From NCBI GenBank assembly GCA_041874755.1, contig CP102611.1:1-64000 (forward strand): DNA of 64,000 nucleotides, in the 5' to 3' direction. Under the pieces are notes generated by a model. The model was given only the letters and a program-made list of their open reading frames with translations. It searched no databases and was not told the origin of the DNA. Shown piece after piece: positions 35,915-45,753 of the stretch. The position numbers and the translations under genes are program-made. Positions within the stretch are counted from its first letter, which is position 1. Every line of letters begins with the position of its first letter. Source of the DNA: Chitinibacter sp. SCUT-21. Lineage in GTDB: Bacteria; Pseudomonadota; Gammaproteobacteria; Burkholderiales; Chitinibacteraceae.

Positions 35915-38284
35915 ATGAGTTCAACTAATAGTGTTAACGTGAAGGCGCATATTCTGGGCTTCCCACGGATCGGTGCGCAGCGCGAATTGAAATTTGCGGT
36001 GGAAAAATTCTGGCGTGGTGAAATCAGCGAGGGTGAACTCTCGCAAGTGGGACAAACGCTGCGCCGTCGCCACTGGGCTTGGCAAGCCGAAGCGGGCCTA
36101 GATTTTGTGACCGTCGGCGATTTTGCTTGGTATGACCAAATTTTGAACACCGCCGCTTTGCTCGGTGCGATTCCTGCCCGTTTTGGTTTTGATGCCAAAC
36201 GTCTGAGCTTGCCGCAGTATTTTGAATTGGCACGTGGCAACACCGAACAGTTTGCGATGGAAATGACCAAGTATTTCGACACCAATTATCACTATTTGGT
36301 GCCAGAAATTAGCAGTAAAACCACGTTTGACGGTGGTGTGGAATGGTTTTTCCACGAAATCGAAGATGCAATCACGCAAGGCCATGCCGTGAAAGCCGTC
36401 TTACCTGGCCCGCTCACCTTCTTGTGGCTCTCAAAGTGCAAACAAGATGGGTATAACAAGCTAGACCTTTTGCCGTCTATCGTTGCAGCCTATACCCGTA
36501 TTATTAATAAATTGGCCGCTTTGGGTGTGGCGCATCTTCAATTGGATGAGCCAATTTTAGCTTTGCAATTGCCTGCAGAGTGGGTGGCTGCGCTTGAGCC
36601 TACTTACCGTACCTTGTGTGAGCAAGGTGTAAAGATTGTATTGGCGACGTATTTTGATTCAGTTACCGAGCATGCACCGCTCTTGGCTAAATTGCCGCTA
36701 GCTGGTTTGCACATCGATGCGGTGCGTGCGCCTGAGCAATTACTTAGCTTTGCCGCGCAATGGCCAAGCAATAAAGTGCTGTCTTTGGGCGTGATCGACG
36801 GGCGCAATATTTGGGCTGCGGATTTGGTGAAAGTATTGGGGCAGATTAAGCCTGTGCACGCCCAGTTGGGCGCGTCTTTGTGGATCGCACCAAGCTGCTC
36901 ATTGCTGCACACGCCTGTTGATTTGGCGCAGGAAGAAAAACTCGACGCAGAGCTTAAATCTTGGCTGGCATTTGCCAAGCAAAAGTTGGCTGAATTAAGT
37001 GTCTTGAAACGTGGTCTGAATGGTGGAGATATCACCGCAGAACTAACGCTCAACGCTGATGCGCAACACGCACGCCGCACGTCAAAACGCATTCATAATC
37101 CTGCAGTTGCCGCCCGACTGGCAGCGCTGGCGCCATCGGCGGATCAGCGTTGGGCTGATTTTGCTACGCGCCAAGCGGCGCAGCGTAAGCGCTTTAATTT
37201 GCCTGTATTGCCAACGACGACCATTGGCTCTTTCCCACAAACCAAAGAAATCCGCGCTGCGCGAGCGGCATTTAAGAAAGGCGATTTAAGTCTGGAGCAA
37301 TACGAAGCTGCGATGAAGGCCGAGATTGCACTGGTCGTGAAAAAACAGGATGAGTTGGGTATTGACGTGCCAGTGCACGGCGAAGCTGAGCGTAACGATA
37401 TGGTTGAATACTTTGGCGAGCAACTGGCTGGCTTTGCGTTTACCCAATTTGGCTGGGTACAAAGCTACGGTAGCCGTTGCGTGAAGCCGCCGGTGTTGTT
37501 TGGCGATGTGTCGCGCCCGAGTGCGATGACGGTGGCATGGTCGAGCTACGCACAAAGTCTGACTAACAAGCCGATGAAAGGCATGTTGACTGGCCCGGTG
37601 ACGATTTTGCAATGGTCTTTCGTGCGCGACGATCAACCTCGCTCGGTCACCTGCGATCAAATTGCTTTGGCGATTCGCGATGAAGTGGTGGATTTGGAAG
37701 AGGCGGGTATTGGCATTATTCAGATTGATGAACCTGCGTTCCGTGAAGGTTTACCACTCAAACAAGCCGATTGGTCTAAATATCTGGATTGGGCTGGCCG
37801 CGCATTCCGAATTTCAGCATCGGGCGTTGCGAACGACACGCAAATTCACACCCATATGTGCTATTCGGAATTCAACGACATTCTGCCTGCGATTGCGGCG
37901 ATGGATGCCGACGTGATTACGATTGAGACCAGCCGCTCGGATATGGATTTGCTGGAGGCCTTCGCTGGAAAAAATGGCGATGCATTTATTTATCCAAACG
38001 AAATCGGCCCCGGCGTGTATGACATTCACAGCCCACGCGTGCCACAGGTCAATGAAATGTTACGCCTGATCGCCAAAGCCTTGGAAGTCGTTCCCGCCGA
38101 GCGTTTATGGATCAACCCTGATTGCGGTTTGAAAACCCGTGGATGGCCAGAAACTGAGGCCGCGCTGGCGAATATGCTAGAGGCAACCAAAACCGCACGC
38201 GCAGCAATTAGTGAAGGGCGGCAATTGATTGTTGACTCGGCTAAAATACCGACAGAGAGCCACGGCGCTTGCGCTTGCCACTAA
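35915..38284 (+). CDS. metE: Cobalamin-independent methionine synthase MetE
   Basis: A 789-residue methyltransferase making methionine from homocysteine and methyl-tetrahydrofolate. The N-terminal barrel starts [23 protein letters not shown]; the catalytic C-terminal barrel starts [16 protein letters not shown] (about 430). Zinc ligands are visible as His and Cys in [10 protein letters not shown] (about 648), the Glu in [11 protein letters not shown] and Cys in [11 protein letters not shown]. It is about 35 residues longer than E. coli MetE, partly from a C-terminal tail ending in HGACACH. It is activated by MetR (inferred from the divergent metR) and may be translationally controlled by the inverted repeat at its start. 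Confidence 0.96.
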   Translation: MSSTNSVNVKAHILGFPRIGAQRELKFAVEKFWRGEISEGELSQVGQTLRRRHWAWQAEAGLDFVTVGDFAWYDQILNTAALLGAIPARFGFDAKRLSLPQYFELARGNTEQFAMEMTKYFDTNYHYLVPEISSKTTFDGGVEWFFHEIEDAITQGHAVKAVLPGPLTFLWLSKCKQDGYNKLDLLPSIVAAYTRIINKLAALGVAHLQLDEPILALQLPAEWVAALEPTYRTLCEQGVKIVLATYFDSVTEHAPLLAKLPLAGLHIDAVRAPEQLLSFAAQWPSNKVLSLGVIDGRNIWAADLVKVLGQIKPVHAQLGASLWIAPSCSLLHTPVDLAQEEKLDAELKSWLAFAKQKLAELSVLKRGLNGGDITAELTLNADAQHARRTSKRIHNPAVAARLAALAPSADQRWADFATRQAAQRKRFNLPVLPTTTIGSFPQTKEIRAARAAFKKGDLSLEQYEAAMKAEIALVVKKQDELGIDVPVHGEAERNDMVEYFGEQLAGFAFTQFGWVQSYGSRCVKPPVLFGDVSRPSAMTVAWSSYAQSLTNKPMKGMLTGPVTILQWSFVRDDQPRSVTCDQIALAIRDEVVDLEEAGIGIIQIDEPAFREGLPLKQADWSKYLDWAGRAFRISASGVANDTQIHTHMCYSEFNDILPAIAAMDADVITIETSRSDMDLLEAFAGKNGDAFIYPNEIGPGVYDIHSPRVPQVNEMLRLIAKALEVVPAERLWINPDCGLKTRGWPETEAALANMLEATKTARAAISEGRQLIVDSAKIPTESHGACACH

Positions 38285-38295
38285 GTCGGTGAGTG

Positions 38296-38326
38296 CGCCC
38301 CCTGTTACCGTTACGTTCAGGGGGCG
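38296..38326 (+). terminator. Terminator-like hairpin after metE
   Basis: CGCCCCCTG (38296-38304) pairs with CAGGGGGCG (38318-38326), followed by a modest TATTGTT stretch. Confidence 0.7.
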
Positions 38327-38400
38327 TATTGTTATGAATCCATTGCAGCATCAAAACGGAGCGTTATAATTCAATTCTTGATGACATTGGCTGAAAGAAG

Positions 38401-38910
38401 ATGCAAGCACCCGCAAAACCGAGTAATGAAGCGCTGCGCATTGATACGCTGCGTCGATTTTTGATTTTGGATACCCCACCGGAAGAGCGCTTTGATAATT
38501 TAACACGTGCTGCGGCGGCTTTTTTTCGGGTGCAAATTGCGGTGGTCAGTTTGGTGGATGAAAACCGCCAATGGTTCAAATCCATTTGTGGTTTGGATGC
38601 CAAAGAAACATCACGCGATATTTCTTTTTGTGGTCATGCCATTTTGCAAGACGACGTGATGATCATTGAAGACGCTTTGCTCGACCCTCGTTTTGTTGAT
38701 AACCCCTTAGTGACTGGGGAGCCGCATATTCGTTTTTATGCTGGAGCGCCGTTAAAGGCAGAAAATGGCGTTAATGTCGGCACTCTATGCTTGATTGATC
38801 GAACGCCAAAAACCCTAACTCCGGCTGAAATTGAGATGTTGCAAGATATGGCCCGTGTCGTGGTCGGCGAATTAGAGAAAACACCTGAGATAATGCAAAG
38901 TAAAAACTAG
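38401..38910 (+). CDS. GAF-domain protein
   Basis: A 169-residue protein that is essentially a single GAF domain (about 20-160: LRRFLILDTPPEERFDNLTRAAAAFFRV, SLVDENRQWFKS, SFCGHAILQDD, YAGAPLKAENGVNVGTLCLID). This is the form usually fused to GGDEF or kinase domains, but no output domain follows here. It is likely a stand-alone sensor or a redox/ligand-binding module. Function unknown. Confidence 0.85.
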   Translation: MQAPAKPSNEALRIDTLRRFLILDTPPEERFDNLTRAAAAFFRVQIAVVSLVDENRQWFKSICGLDAKETSRDISFCGHAILQDDVMIIEDALLDPRFVDNPLVTGEPHIRFYAGAPLKAENGVNVGTLCLIDRTPKTLTPAEIEMLQDMARVVVGELEKTPEIMQSKN

Positions 38911-38937
38911 CTGGTTTTTACTGACGTTTTCTACCAT

Positions 38938-38956
38938 AGCCCGCCTTGCGCGGGCT
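38938..38956 (+). terminator. Hairpin after the GAF gene
   Basis: AGCCCGC (38938-38944) pairs with GCGGGCT (38950-38956). The downstream T content is low, so termination strength is uncertain. Confidence 0.5.
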
Positions 38957-39056
38957 AATTGCTATTATTCACCTGCTTTTTTTGATGTTACAGCTGTGCG
39001 TAAGCACAACAAGGTCGGTAAAATCCAGTTATTCCAATTTTGCGCGGTGTCATGCC

Positions 39057-39620
39057 ATGTCTGACGAAATTATTATTCAACAAACCCGACATTGGCTTGA
39101 GCAGGCGGTCATTGGTTTAAATTTATGCCCATTTGCTAAATCGGTGTATGTCAAAAATCAGATTCGCTTTGTAGTGTCTCACGCTAAGCATCTTGATGGT
39201 TTTTTAGACGATCTGGATCGCGAATTAGATTTGCTTGCACAAACACCAGCGGATGAAATTGATACCACATTGCTGATTCATCCAACGCTCTTTCCTGATT
39301 TTGAAGTGTTTAACGATTTTTTGCTGATTGCTGATGAAGTGGTCGCCGAGCACGAATTGGATGGTGTTTTGCAAATTGCTAGTTTTCACCCTGATTTCCA
39401 ATTTGCTGAAACTGAGGTCGACGAGATCAGTAATTACACTAATCGCGCGCCTTACCCAACCTTGCATTTATTGCGCGAAGACAGTATCGCTAAAGCGGTC
39501 GCTGCTTTCCCAAACCCTGAGGCCATTTTTGAGCGCAATATCGAAACGCTAGAAAAAATCGGTTTGGCGGGTTGGTTGGCGCTCGGTTTGCAGCAATCTA
39601 AAGCTGGAGGAGCGGCTTGA
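39057..39620 (+). CDS. DUF1415 family protein
   Basis: A 187-residue protein with the DUF1415 signature: TRHWLEQAVIGLNLCPFAKSVY at the N-terminus, TTLLIHPTLFPDFEVFNDFL in the middle and ASFHPDFQFAETEVDEISNYTNRAPYPTLHLLREDS. Function unknown. ATG 39057 is chosen over an upstream in-frame start at 38946. It overlaps the lipoprotein gene downstream (TTGA, 39617-39620). Confidence 0.88.
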   Translation: MSDEIIIQQTRHWLEQAVIGLNLCPFAKSVYVKNQIRFVVSHAKHLDGFLDDLDRELDLLAQTPADEIDTTLLIHPTLFPDFEVFNDFLLIADEVVAEHELDGVLQIASFHPDFQFAETEVDEISNYTNRAPYPTLHLLREDSIAKAVAAFPNPEAIFERNIETLEKIGLAGWLALGLQQSKAGGAA

Positions 39621-40297
39621 GATTGAAGTTGCACTGGCCAAATCTGCTTGTAGCAGCATTGCTGCTCAGTTTAATCGGCTGCGGAACAACATCGGATGTT
39701 GGCGTGCCGGATGGCTACTATCGCGTCAAAGCTGGGGATACCTTATACCGGATTGCATTAAACAATAAGCAATCGGTGGCCACGATCAAAAGTTGGAACA
39801 ATCTCAAAAGCAATGATATTGAGGTGGGCCAATTATTGCGGGTAAGCGGTGGCTCTGCTGGCAAATCGAATGTGCCAGCGAGTAATAAAACGGCGGCCCC
39901 CGCACCGCGAACTACGCCTGCTCCTAAGCCCAGTATTGAGTTAAGTTGGCCGCATAGCGGTAGCATTATTACCAAATATGCACCGCCGCGGAACAAGGGG
40001 ATTGATATTGCTGGCAATGAAGGCGATGCAATTTTGGCCGCAGCTGATGGCAAAGTGGTTTATGCTGGCGATGGCATTCGTGCCTACGGGCATATGCTGA
40101 TTATTCGACACAGCGGCGATTATTTAACGACTTATGCTCACAATCAAACGCTGTTGGTCGCAGAGGGCGCGCAAGTGCGGCGTGGTCAGCCAATTGCCAA
40201 AATGGGGCAGACGGGAACGGACAAGGTTAAGCTGCATTTTGAAGTGCGCTTGAAAGGTCAGCCGATTAATCCAATCGGCCCCTTGCCTGATCGCTAG
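39617..40297 (+). CDS. NlpD-like LysM/M23 lipoprotein, probable amidase activator
   Basis: A 226-residue outer-membrane lipoprotein with lipobox LIGC (Cys at about 22). A LysM domain lies at about 35-77 (YYRVKAGDTLYRIALNN), then a Pro/Ala/Thr linker, then an M23 (LytM) domain at about 120-224. The zinc-site residues of active M23 enzymes are changed: NKGIDIAG has N where an active enzyme has H, and KLHFEVR has K instead of the first H of HxH. Such degeneracy is characteristic of NlpD/EnvC, which activate cell-separation amidases rather than cut peptidoglycan. The start is TTG 39617 with a strong GGAGGAG at 39606-39612, overlapping the DUF1415 stop. Confidence 0.85.
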   Translation: MRLKLHWPNLLVAALLLSLIGCGTTSDVGVPDGYYRVKAGDTLYRIALNNKQSVATIKSWNNLKSNDIEVGQLLRVSGGSAGKSNVPASNKTAAPAPRTTPAPKPSIELSWPHSGSIITKYAPPRNKGIDIAGNEGDAILAAADGKVVYAGDGIRAYGHMLIIRHSGDYLTTYAHNQTLLVAEGAQVRRGQPIAKMGQTGTDKVKLHFEVRLKGQPINPIGPLPDR

Positions 40298-40344
40298 GGT
40301 ATTGCCCTATAAATCCCTTTGGTGTTGCTCTGTAGGGTAATACC
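40298..40344. repeat. GGTAT...ATACC hairpin after the NlpD-like gene
   Basis: GGTATTGCCCTA (40298-40309) pairs with TAGGGTAATACC (40333-40344) except for one mismatch, with a 23-nt loop. It begins immediately after the TAG stop codon (40295-40297). Confidence 0.6.
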
Positions 40345-40371
40345 ACGACAAGTATATTCTTAAAGGTTGTC

Positions 40372-40665
40372 ATGTTAAGCGCTAAACAATTAGCTTTTTG
40401 CCAAGTAATGGCATTTTTTTTCAGCCTCTTAATTGGCGGCGTTTTGCTGTATATGCTGCTCAATACCCCCGATGGTACTAAGCGCCCCGGCATGTATATG
40501 ATGATTTGGCTGTACTTTGCCGCCCAAATCGGACTCGCCATTGCCAGCGCGGCGCTGGCGCAAGCCTTAAAAAAATCGATGTGGCTGTGGGGGGCTTTGC
40601 CGCTGGTTTTGGGCTCGCTGGGTGGAATCGTGGCAGTAATTGGTTTACGCAGAAAAGTTGGCTAG
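40372..40665 (+). CDS. Small inner-membrane protein (97 residues)
   Basis: A 97-residue hydrophobic protein with three predicted transmembrane helices (about 8-30, 42-63 and 71-90). It ends LRRKVG and has a positively charged C-terminus. I do not recognise a family. AAGG (about 40361-40364) precedes ATG 40372. It lies between the NlpD-like gene and folA, each apparently separate. Confidence 0.6.
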   Translation: MLSAKQLAFCQVMAFFFSLLIGGVLLYMLLNTPDGTKRPGMYMMIWLYFAAQIGLAIASAALAQALKKSMWLWGALPLVLGSLGGIVAVIGLRRKVG

Positions 40666-40773
40666 TCTGCCAAAAGGCAATCTGAAGTGAGCGACTTTTT
40701 TTAATTGTGCTTTAATCGGCGAAATATGATTTTTAGCCATATCAAATGCCCTTGAATTTATAAGTGAATATTT

Positions 40774-41256
40774 ATGCAACTAGCCATTATTTCCGCAGTC
40801 GGAGCAAACAAGGTCATCGGCATTGACAACCGCCTGCCGTGGCGTTTGCCTGAGGATTTGCAATATTTCAAACGTTTAACCATGGGTAGCCCGATGCTGA
40901 TGGGGCGTAAAACGTTTGAATCTTTGCCGGGTTTGCTGCCGGGGCGGCGGCATTTGGTCGTGAGCCGCAACGCCGATTGGCACGCGGATGGCGCTGAAAC
41001 CTTCACTAGTATTGCAGCGGCGATTGAGGCTTGTGCTGATTTGGATAAATTATTCGTCATCGGCGGTGGCGAAATTTATCGCCAGGCCTTGACCTTGGCC
41101 GATACTTTGTATTTAACCGAAGTCAATCTCAGCCCTGAAGGCGATGCCTATTTTCCTGAATTTGATCGCACGCTATGGCAAGAGACGAGTCGTGAAGCGC
41201 ATGTGTCGGAAAAGGGTATTGAGTACGCTTTTGTGGCTTATCAACGTAAATATTGA
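40774..41256 (+). CDS. folA: Dihydrofolate reductase
   Basis: A 160-residue FolA reducing dihydrofolate to tetrahydrofolate with NADPH. Features are ISAVGANKVIGIDNRLPWRLPEDLQYFKRLT (substrate-binding Asp/Glu loop), MGRKTFESL (NADPH), and FVIGGGEIYRQAL. Its length matches E. coli FolA (159). A hairpin of the GGTAT family begins right after the stop, then a strong terminator. Confidence 0.96.
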   Translation: MQLAIISAVGANKVIGIDNRLPWRLPEDLQYFKRLTMGSPMLMGRKTFESLPGLLPGRRHLVVSRNADWHADGAETFTSIAAAIEACADLDKLFVIGGGEIYRQALTLADTLYLTEVNLSPEGDAYFPEFDRTLWQETSREAHVSEKGIEYAFVAYQRKY

Positions 41257-41307
41257 TAGGTATTGCTCTGTAGCTTAATTAATTATTGATTTATAAGCCT
41301 ATACCTA
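41257..41307. repeat. GGTAT...ATACC inverted repeat after folA
   Basis: AGGTAT (41258-41263) pairs with ATACCT (41301-41306), with additional inner pairing of AGCTTA with TAAGCC-side bases. It begins directly after the folA TGA and is followed by a conventional terminator. Confidence 0.5.
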
Positions 41308-41310
41308 ACA

Positions 41311-41337
41311 AAAAGGCCATCGAATGATGGCCTTTTC
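41311..41337. terminator. Rho-independent terminator between folA and mltA
   Basis: AAAAGGCCATC (41311-41321) and GATGGCCTTTT (41326-41336) flank a GAAT tetraloop. The A and T tracts suit the convergent genes. Confidence 0.88.
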
Positions 41338-41356
41338 GCTTCTAGTGGCAATGCTT

Positions 41357-42532
41357 TTAATTAGGTAGTGCTGTGCCTTTAGGCCACAGTAACCACAATT
41401 TGCCTTCTTGTTTCATTTTGCCGGCAAGTTCACCCGCGGCGTCACCCGTTCCCCAGAAAAAATCCGCCCGTACCGTGCCGCGAATCGCGCCGCCGGTGTC
41501 TTGCGCAGCGACAAGGCGATGAATGCCGCCGTCGTTATCAGGGCGTGTGGTGGCGATAAAGACTAGGCTGCCTAGCGGTACGGTATTGGGGTCGATGGCG
41601 ATGCTGTAACCAGCGCTTAGCGGCACGCCTAGCGAACCAATCGGGCCCTCGTTGCTCGGTGGTAAGGTGCGGAAAAACACATAGCTTGGATTGCTATTGA
41701 GCAGCTCATCGACGCGCGCTGGGTTGGCTTTTGCCCATGCGTTAATCGATTGCATCGATACCTCGCTCGCTGGCATTAAGCCTTGTTCAACCAGCCAGCG
41801 GCCAACAGGTTTGTACGGGCGCCCATTTTGATCAGCGTAGCCCAAACGCAATTGCGTGCCGTCATTGAGTTGCACTCGGCCTGAGCCTTGGATTTGCAGA
41901 AATTGCACATTCATTGGGTCGGTTAACCAAGCCAGTACAGGTGCGTCGATGCCTTTGGCGACGATGTCGGCGCGATCAGGGTAGGGCAGTAACTTGTTGC
42001 CGACGACCCGACCACGCAGGCGTTTGCCTTTCAGCTCAGGATAGATTTCGTCGAGCGCGACGGTAATCATGTCTTTCGGTGGCGCGTGGACTGGATGCTT
42101 GGCTTGCGCGGTGCGCGTCAGGCTGCCGGGGTAAACCGGTTCGTAATAACCGGTAATCAAGCCGGTTTCTTTGCCATCTGGATTAATCAATTGATATGGC
42201 GTTAAGCGATTTTCGATAAATTGGCGAATCGCGGCGCTTTGCACTGTTACCGATTTGGCATCAGCGCAAAGTTTAACCCATGCGGCGCGCGGCTTGGTGC
42301 AGCCTTTTAGCCACGCATTCCAACCTTGCACTAATTGATCGTCTTGCCATGCGGGCACTTCGCTCCAATTACGGGCTTGATAGCGGGCGGCAGGTATCGG
42401 GCTAGGGGTAGCTGTAGCAGCTGGCTTTGGAGTGATACTCGGCTGGGTATTTTGCGGTGGCGTGCTGATGCAACCAGATAAAAAAACGGCCAGAATACTG
42501 GCCGTTGTCAGTAGGGTATTGCGCTTATTCAT
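41357..42532 (-). CDS. mltA: Membrane-bound lytic murein transglycosylase A
   Basis: A 391-residue outer-membrane lipoprotein (lipobox LSGC, Cys at about 21, then a Pro/Thr linker). The MltA barrel has LITGYYEPVYPGS, VLAWLTDPMNVQFLQIQGSGRVQL and the C-terminal 3D domain with the catalytic Asp in VAAQDTGGAIRG plus DFFWGTG. It cleaves peptidoglycan glycan strands to 1,6-anhydromuropeptides. The ATG directly abuts the stop of the PhaM-like gene. Confidence 0.94.
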   Translation of the reverse strand: MNKRNTLLTTASILAVFLSGCISTPPQNTQPSITPKPAATATPSPIPAARYQARNWSEVPAWQDDQLVQGWNAWLKGCTKPRAAWVKLCADAKSVTVQSAAIRQFIENRLTPYQLINPDGKETGLITGYYEPVYPGSLTRTAQAKHPVHAPPKDMITVALDEIYPELKGKRLRGRVVGNKLLPYPDRADIVAKGIDAPVLAWLTDPMNVQFLQIQGSGRVQLNDGTQLRLGYADQNGRPYKPVGRWLVEQGLMPASEVSMQSINAWAKANPARVDELLNSNPSYVFFRTLPPSNEGPIGSLGVPLSAGYSIAIDPNTVPLGSLVFIATTRPDNDGGIHRLVAAQDTGGAIRGTVRADFFWGTGDAAGELAGKMKQEGKLWLLWPKGTALPN

Positions 42533-42784
42533 TTACGGGTTTTCCGATGATTTGGGGTCTAGGCTTTGTTTGAACGCGGCTAAACCAGCTTTTTGCATTT
42601 CTAGTGCTTTAATCGACATTTGCAACATGCCTACTTGCATGCTGAGCCATTGCTCAACAGTGCGACATTCGACAATTTTGCGGTCGATTTCCTCTTCAGA
42701 CAAGGGCGGCATAAAAGGATTGCTGCCAGGCTTCATCATTTGGCTAAAAAAAGCGAATGGGTCTGCTGGGTTAAACTCGTTCAT
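42533..42784 (-). CDS. PhaM-like polyhydroxyalkanoate granule protein
   Basis: An 83-residue protein with the PhaM-type pattern: an N-terminal DPFAFFSQMMKPGSNPFMPPLSEEEIDRKI and an amphipathic VECRTVEQWLSMQVGMLQMSIKALEMQKAGLAAFKQ. PhaM binds PHA synthase and DNA and activates granule formation in Ralstonia. This one is short and lacks the long lysine-rich tail, so a role in PHA is an inference. It lies between maeB and mltA, on the same strand. Confidence 0.7.
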   Translation of the reverse strand: MNEFNPADPFAFFSQMMKPGSNPFMPPLSEEEIDRKIVECRTVEQWLSMQVGMLQMSIKALEMQKAGLAAFKQSLDPKSSENP

Positions 42785-42828
42785 TCAATTCTCCAATCAT
42801 CGGTTCGCTCCGTTAACTGTGTAATGCC

Positions 42829-45099
42829 TTATTGCTGGTTAGCCGCTTCAACTGCCGCCAGCGCCGCCATATTGATAATACGCCGCACCGACGCGGTTGG
42901 CGTCAGAATATGCGCGGGTTTATCCAGCCCCATTAAAATCGGCCCAATTGTTACGCCATCGACCGATGTGGTTTTCAGTAAATTAAACGAGATATTGGCC
43001 GCGTCTAAATTCGGCATCATCAAAATATTGGCTTCGCCTTTTAAGCGCGAATGCGGGAATACTTGCTGGCGTATCGTGCTGGAAAGTGCGGCATCGCCGT
43101 GCATTTCGCCGTCGATTTCCAGCTCGGGTGCACGCTGCGTTACTAGCTCCAGCGTTTCTTGCATTTTGCGTGCTGAAGGTGTGTCGTAGCTGCCAAAACT
43201 GGAGTGGCTTAAGAGGGCGATTTTGGGCGCAATACCAAATTTGCGTACTGTTTCCGCCGCCATCAAGGTCATGTCGGCTAATTGCTCGGCAGTTGGATCT
43301 TGATTGACGTAAGTATCGCAAATAAACATATTGCCAGTTTGCAGTAGCAAAATATTCATCGCTGCCGTCACCGTGGTGCCTGCTTTTTGCCCCAATACAT
43401 TCATCAGGTGATGATGATGGTTATGGTACAGCCCGTAAGTGCCACAAATTAAAGCATCCGCTTCGCCACGTTTGACCATTAAAGCGCCAATCAAAGTGGT
43501 TTTGCGGCGCACTTCGGCTTTGGCTAGGTTTTCCGATACGCCTTTGCGCATCATCAGGCTGTAGTACAGCTGCCAATATTCACGGTAGCGGGTGTCGTGC
43601 TCTGGGTTGCAGACTTCAAAATCAATGCCGGGGCGGATGCGTAGCCCCAATTTATCGATGCGCGCCTGCAGCACGGCGGGGCGGCCAATCAAAATCGGTT
43701 GGCATAACTGCATATCGATGATTTCTTGTACGGCATGCAGTACACGCTCGTCTTCACCTTCGCAGAATACGACGCGTTTTTGCGCTTTTTTCGCCGCAGC
43801 AAAAACCGGGCGCATAAACAGATTGGTTTTATAAACAAACTGCGTTAGCTCGTCGATATAGGCGTGGAAGTCTTCAATCGGGCGCGTTGCAACGCCTGTT
43901 TCCATCGCTGCTTTGGCCACTGCAGGCGCGATTTTAATAATCAGGCGTGGATCGAAGGGTTTTGGTATTAAATACTCAGGGCCAAACGATAATTCTTGCC
44001 CGCCGTAGGCGTCGGCGACCACATCCGATTGCTCGGCATGCGCTAACTCGGCAATGGCATTGACTGCCGCGTGCTTCATCGCTTCATTGATGGTTGTGGC
44101 GCCCACATCCAGCGCGCCACGGAACATAAACGGGAAGCACAGTACATTGTTCACTTGGTTCGGGTAATCCGAGCGGCCGGTGCAAATAATTGCGTCAGCG
44201 CGGGCAGCTTGCGCTTCAGGTGGCGTGATTTCTGGGTTGGGATTGGCTAGCGCCAAAACGAGCGGATTGGCAGCCATGGTTTTTAGCATATCGCCCGTCA
44301 CCAAACCTTGACCGGAAAGCCCGAGGAAAATATCAGCGCCAACCAATGCTTGGCTAAGCGTTCGTAGCTCGGTTTCACGCGCGTAGCGCTGCTTGGTTTC
44401 ATCCAGCGGGCCGCGTTCGGTGTGAATAACCCCTTTAGAGTCGCAAACAATGATGTGTTCGCGTTTAACGCCGAGCGATACTAACAAATCCAGGCAAGCA
44501 ATCGCCGCTGCCCCTGCGCCCGAGGCCACTAATTTGACTTGATCGAGCTGTTTGCCGATCAGTGCCAATGCGTTTTTTACTGCTGCACCGACAATAATCG
44601 CGGTGCCGTGCTGATCATCATGAAAAACAGGGATTTTCATCCGTTCGCGCAATTTGCGCTCAACATAAAAGCACTCAGGGGCTTTGATGTCTTCTAAATT
44701 GATGCCGCCAAAGGTTGGCTCCAGCGCGGCAATAATTTCCACTAGTTTGTCTGGGTCTTTTTGCTCGATTTCGATATCAAATACATCGATGCCAGCAAAT
44801 TTTTTGAATAAAACGCCTTTGCCTTCCATAACGGGTTTGCTGGCTAAGGGGCCGATGTCACCTAGGCCAAGCACTGCAGTGCCGTTACTAATCACCGCCA
44901 CCAGATTGCCGCGCGAGGTGAGGTTTCGAGCTTCGGCGGGGTCGGCCACGATGGCGTCGCAAGCGGCTGCCACGCCAGGGGAGTAGGCGAGCGCCAAATC
45001 GCGTTGGCTGGCCAAGCCTTTGGTTGCGACGACCTGAATTTTTCCTGGTTTAGGAAAACGGTGGTATTCGAGTGCTTTTTTGCGTAGTTCTTCGTCCAT
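42829..45099 (-). CDS. maeB: NADP-dependent malic enzyme MaeB (malic plus phosphotransacetylase-like domains)
   Basis: A 756-residue two-domain enzyme. The malic domain (about 1-425) has [37 protein letters not shown] and the nucleotide fold [17 protein letters not shown]. The C-terminal PTA_PTB domain (about 430-750) is thought to be regulatory (acetyl-CoA sensing) rather than catalytic. It makes pyruvate and NADPH from malate. Its length equals the E. coli enzyme (759). It is transcribed leftward, alone or with the PhaM-like and mltA genes 44 nt downstream. Confidence 0.95.
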   Translation of the reverse strand: MDEELRKKALEYHRFPKPGKIQVVATKGLASQRDLALAYSPGVAAACDAIVADPAEARNLTSRGNLVAVISNGTAVLGLGDIGPLASKPVMEGKGVLFKKFAGIDVFDIEIEQKDPDKLVEIIAALEPTFGGINLEDIKAPECFYVERKLRERMKIPVFHDDQHGTAIIVGAAVKNALALIGKQLDQVKLVASGAGAAAIACLDLLVSLGVKREHIIVCDSKGVIHTERGPLDETKQRYARETELRTLSQALVGADIFLGLSGQGLVTGDMLKTMAANPLVLALANPNPEITPPEAQAARADAIICTGRSDYPNQVNNVLCFPFMFRGALDVGATTINEAMKHAAVNAIAELAHAEQSDVVADAYGGQELSFGPEYLIPKPFDPRLIIKIAPAVAKAAMETGVATRPIEDFHAYIDELTQFVYKTNLFMRPVFAAAKKAQKRVVFCEGEDERVLHAVQEIIDMQLCQPILIGRPAVLQARIDKLGLRIRPGIDFEVCNPEHDTRYREYWQLYYSLMMRKGVSENLAKAEVRRKTTLIGALMVKRGEADALICGTYGLYHNHHHHLMNVLGQKAGTTVTAAMNILLLQTGNMFICDTYVNQDPTAEQLADMTLMAAETVRKFGIAPKIALLSHSSFGSYDTPSARKMQETLELVTQRAPELEIDGEMHGDAALSSTIRQQVFPHSRLKGEANILMMPNLDAANISFNLLKTTSVDGVTIGPILMGLDKPAHILTPTASVRRIINMAALAAVEAANQQ

Positions 45100-45214
45100 G
45101 CTGCACCTGCGCCCCTGAATTATGATGTTTCATTCTAGACTTAGAAGCCTATTTGAGTATTGCTGAAACACTATATGGCGCAGTGCAGCATTTATGTGTT
45201 GCAAATAAGTCGCG

Positions 45215-45724
45215 TTATAACGATTGCTGCGGGTTTGGCTGGCGATTACGGTGCAAAAAGCCCGTCAAAATATCAGGCGGAATTTTCGCGTCGCTTTCAT
45301 AAATGACGCGGCCAATTTGCCCACGGTGATAGCTTGCATGGGTAATCAAGTGCATCAAAATCTCGGCGACGCTCATTTGGCCGGCTTTACCATCGGTGAA
45401 AACAAACTGGATTTGCTCATCAAAGCGCGCAGCGGGCAGCTGGCTAACAAGCCCAATTAAATATTGATCGGTTTGCGCAGTGCGCTCTAGTAGTTCGCTC
45501 AGTTCCGGCGTTTCTGGCGTGTTGGTGCCAGTAAAGCCGTGTGCAATGCCGTTTAGATGCGCAATAAAAATCTGATCAACGATATTTAGGTGATTCATCA
45601 GTCGGGTGGCCAAGCGCCAACTTTTCGCGTGTTCATCGCTGCGATGCTCAATCAATTGCGCAAGCAATTGCTGGTTAGCCCAAGCTTTATGTTCAAACAG
45701 TGTGCGAAAAAGTGTGGCGCTCAT
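45215..45724 (-). CDS. DinB-family protein
   Basis: A 169-residue DinB-like four-helix-bundle protein. The expected divalent-metal His residues are in FRTLFEHKAWANQQLL, MNHLNIVDQIFIAHLNG and LITHASYHRGQIGRVI. The family is functionally diverse (thiol transferases and others) and unrelated to DNA polymerase IV. ATG 45724 is chosen; an in-frame start at 45739 is possible. It lies 29 nt downstream of trpS and may share its attenuated transcript. Confidence 0.82.
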   Translation of the reverse strand: MSATLFRTLFEHKAWANQQLLAQLIEHRSDEHAKSWRLATRLMNHLNIVDQIFIAHLNGIAHGFTGTNTPETPELSELLERTAQTDQYLIGLVSQLPAARFDEQIQFVFTDGKAGQMSVAEILMHLITHASYHRGQIGRVIYESDAKIPPDILTGFLHRNRQPNPQQSL

Positions 45725-45753
45725 CGTCTTATCCCTCATCGTCGTCTTTGATT

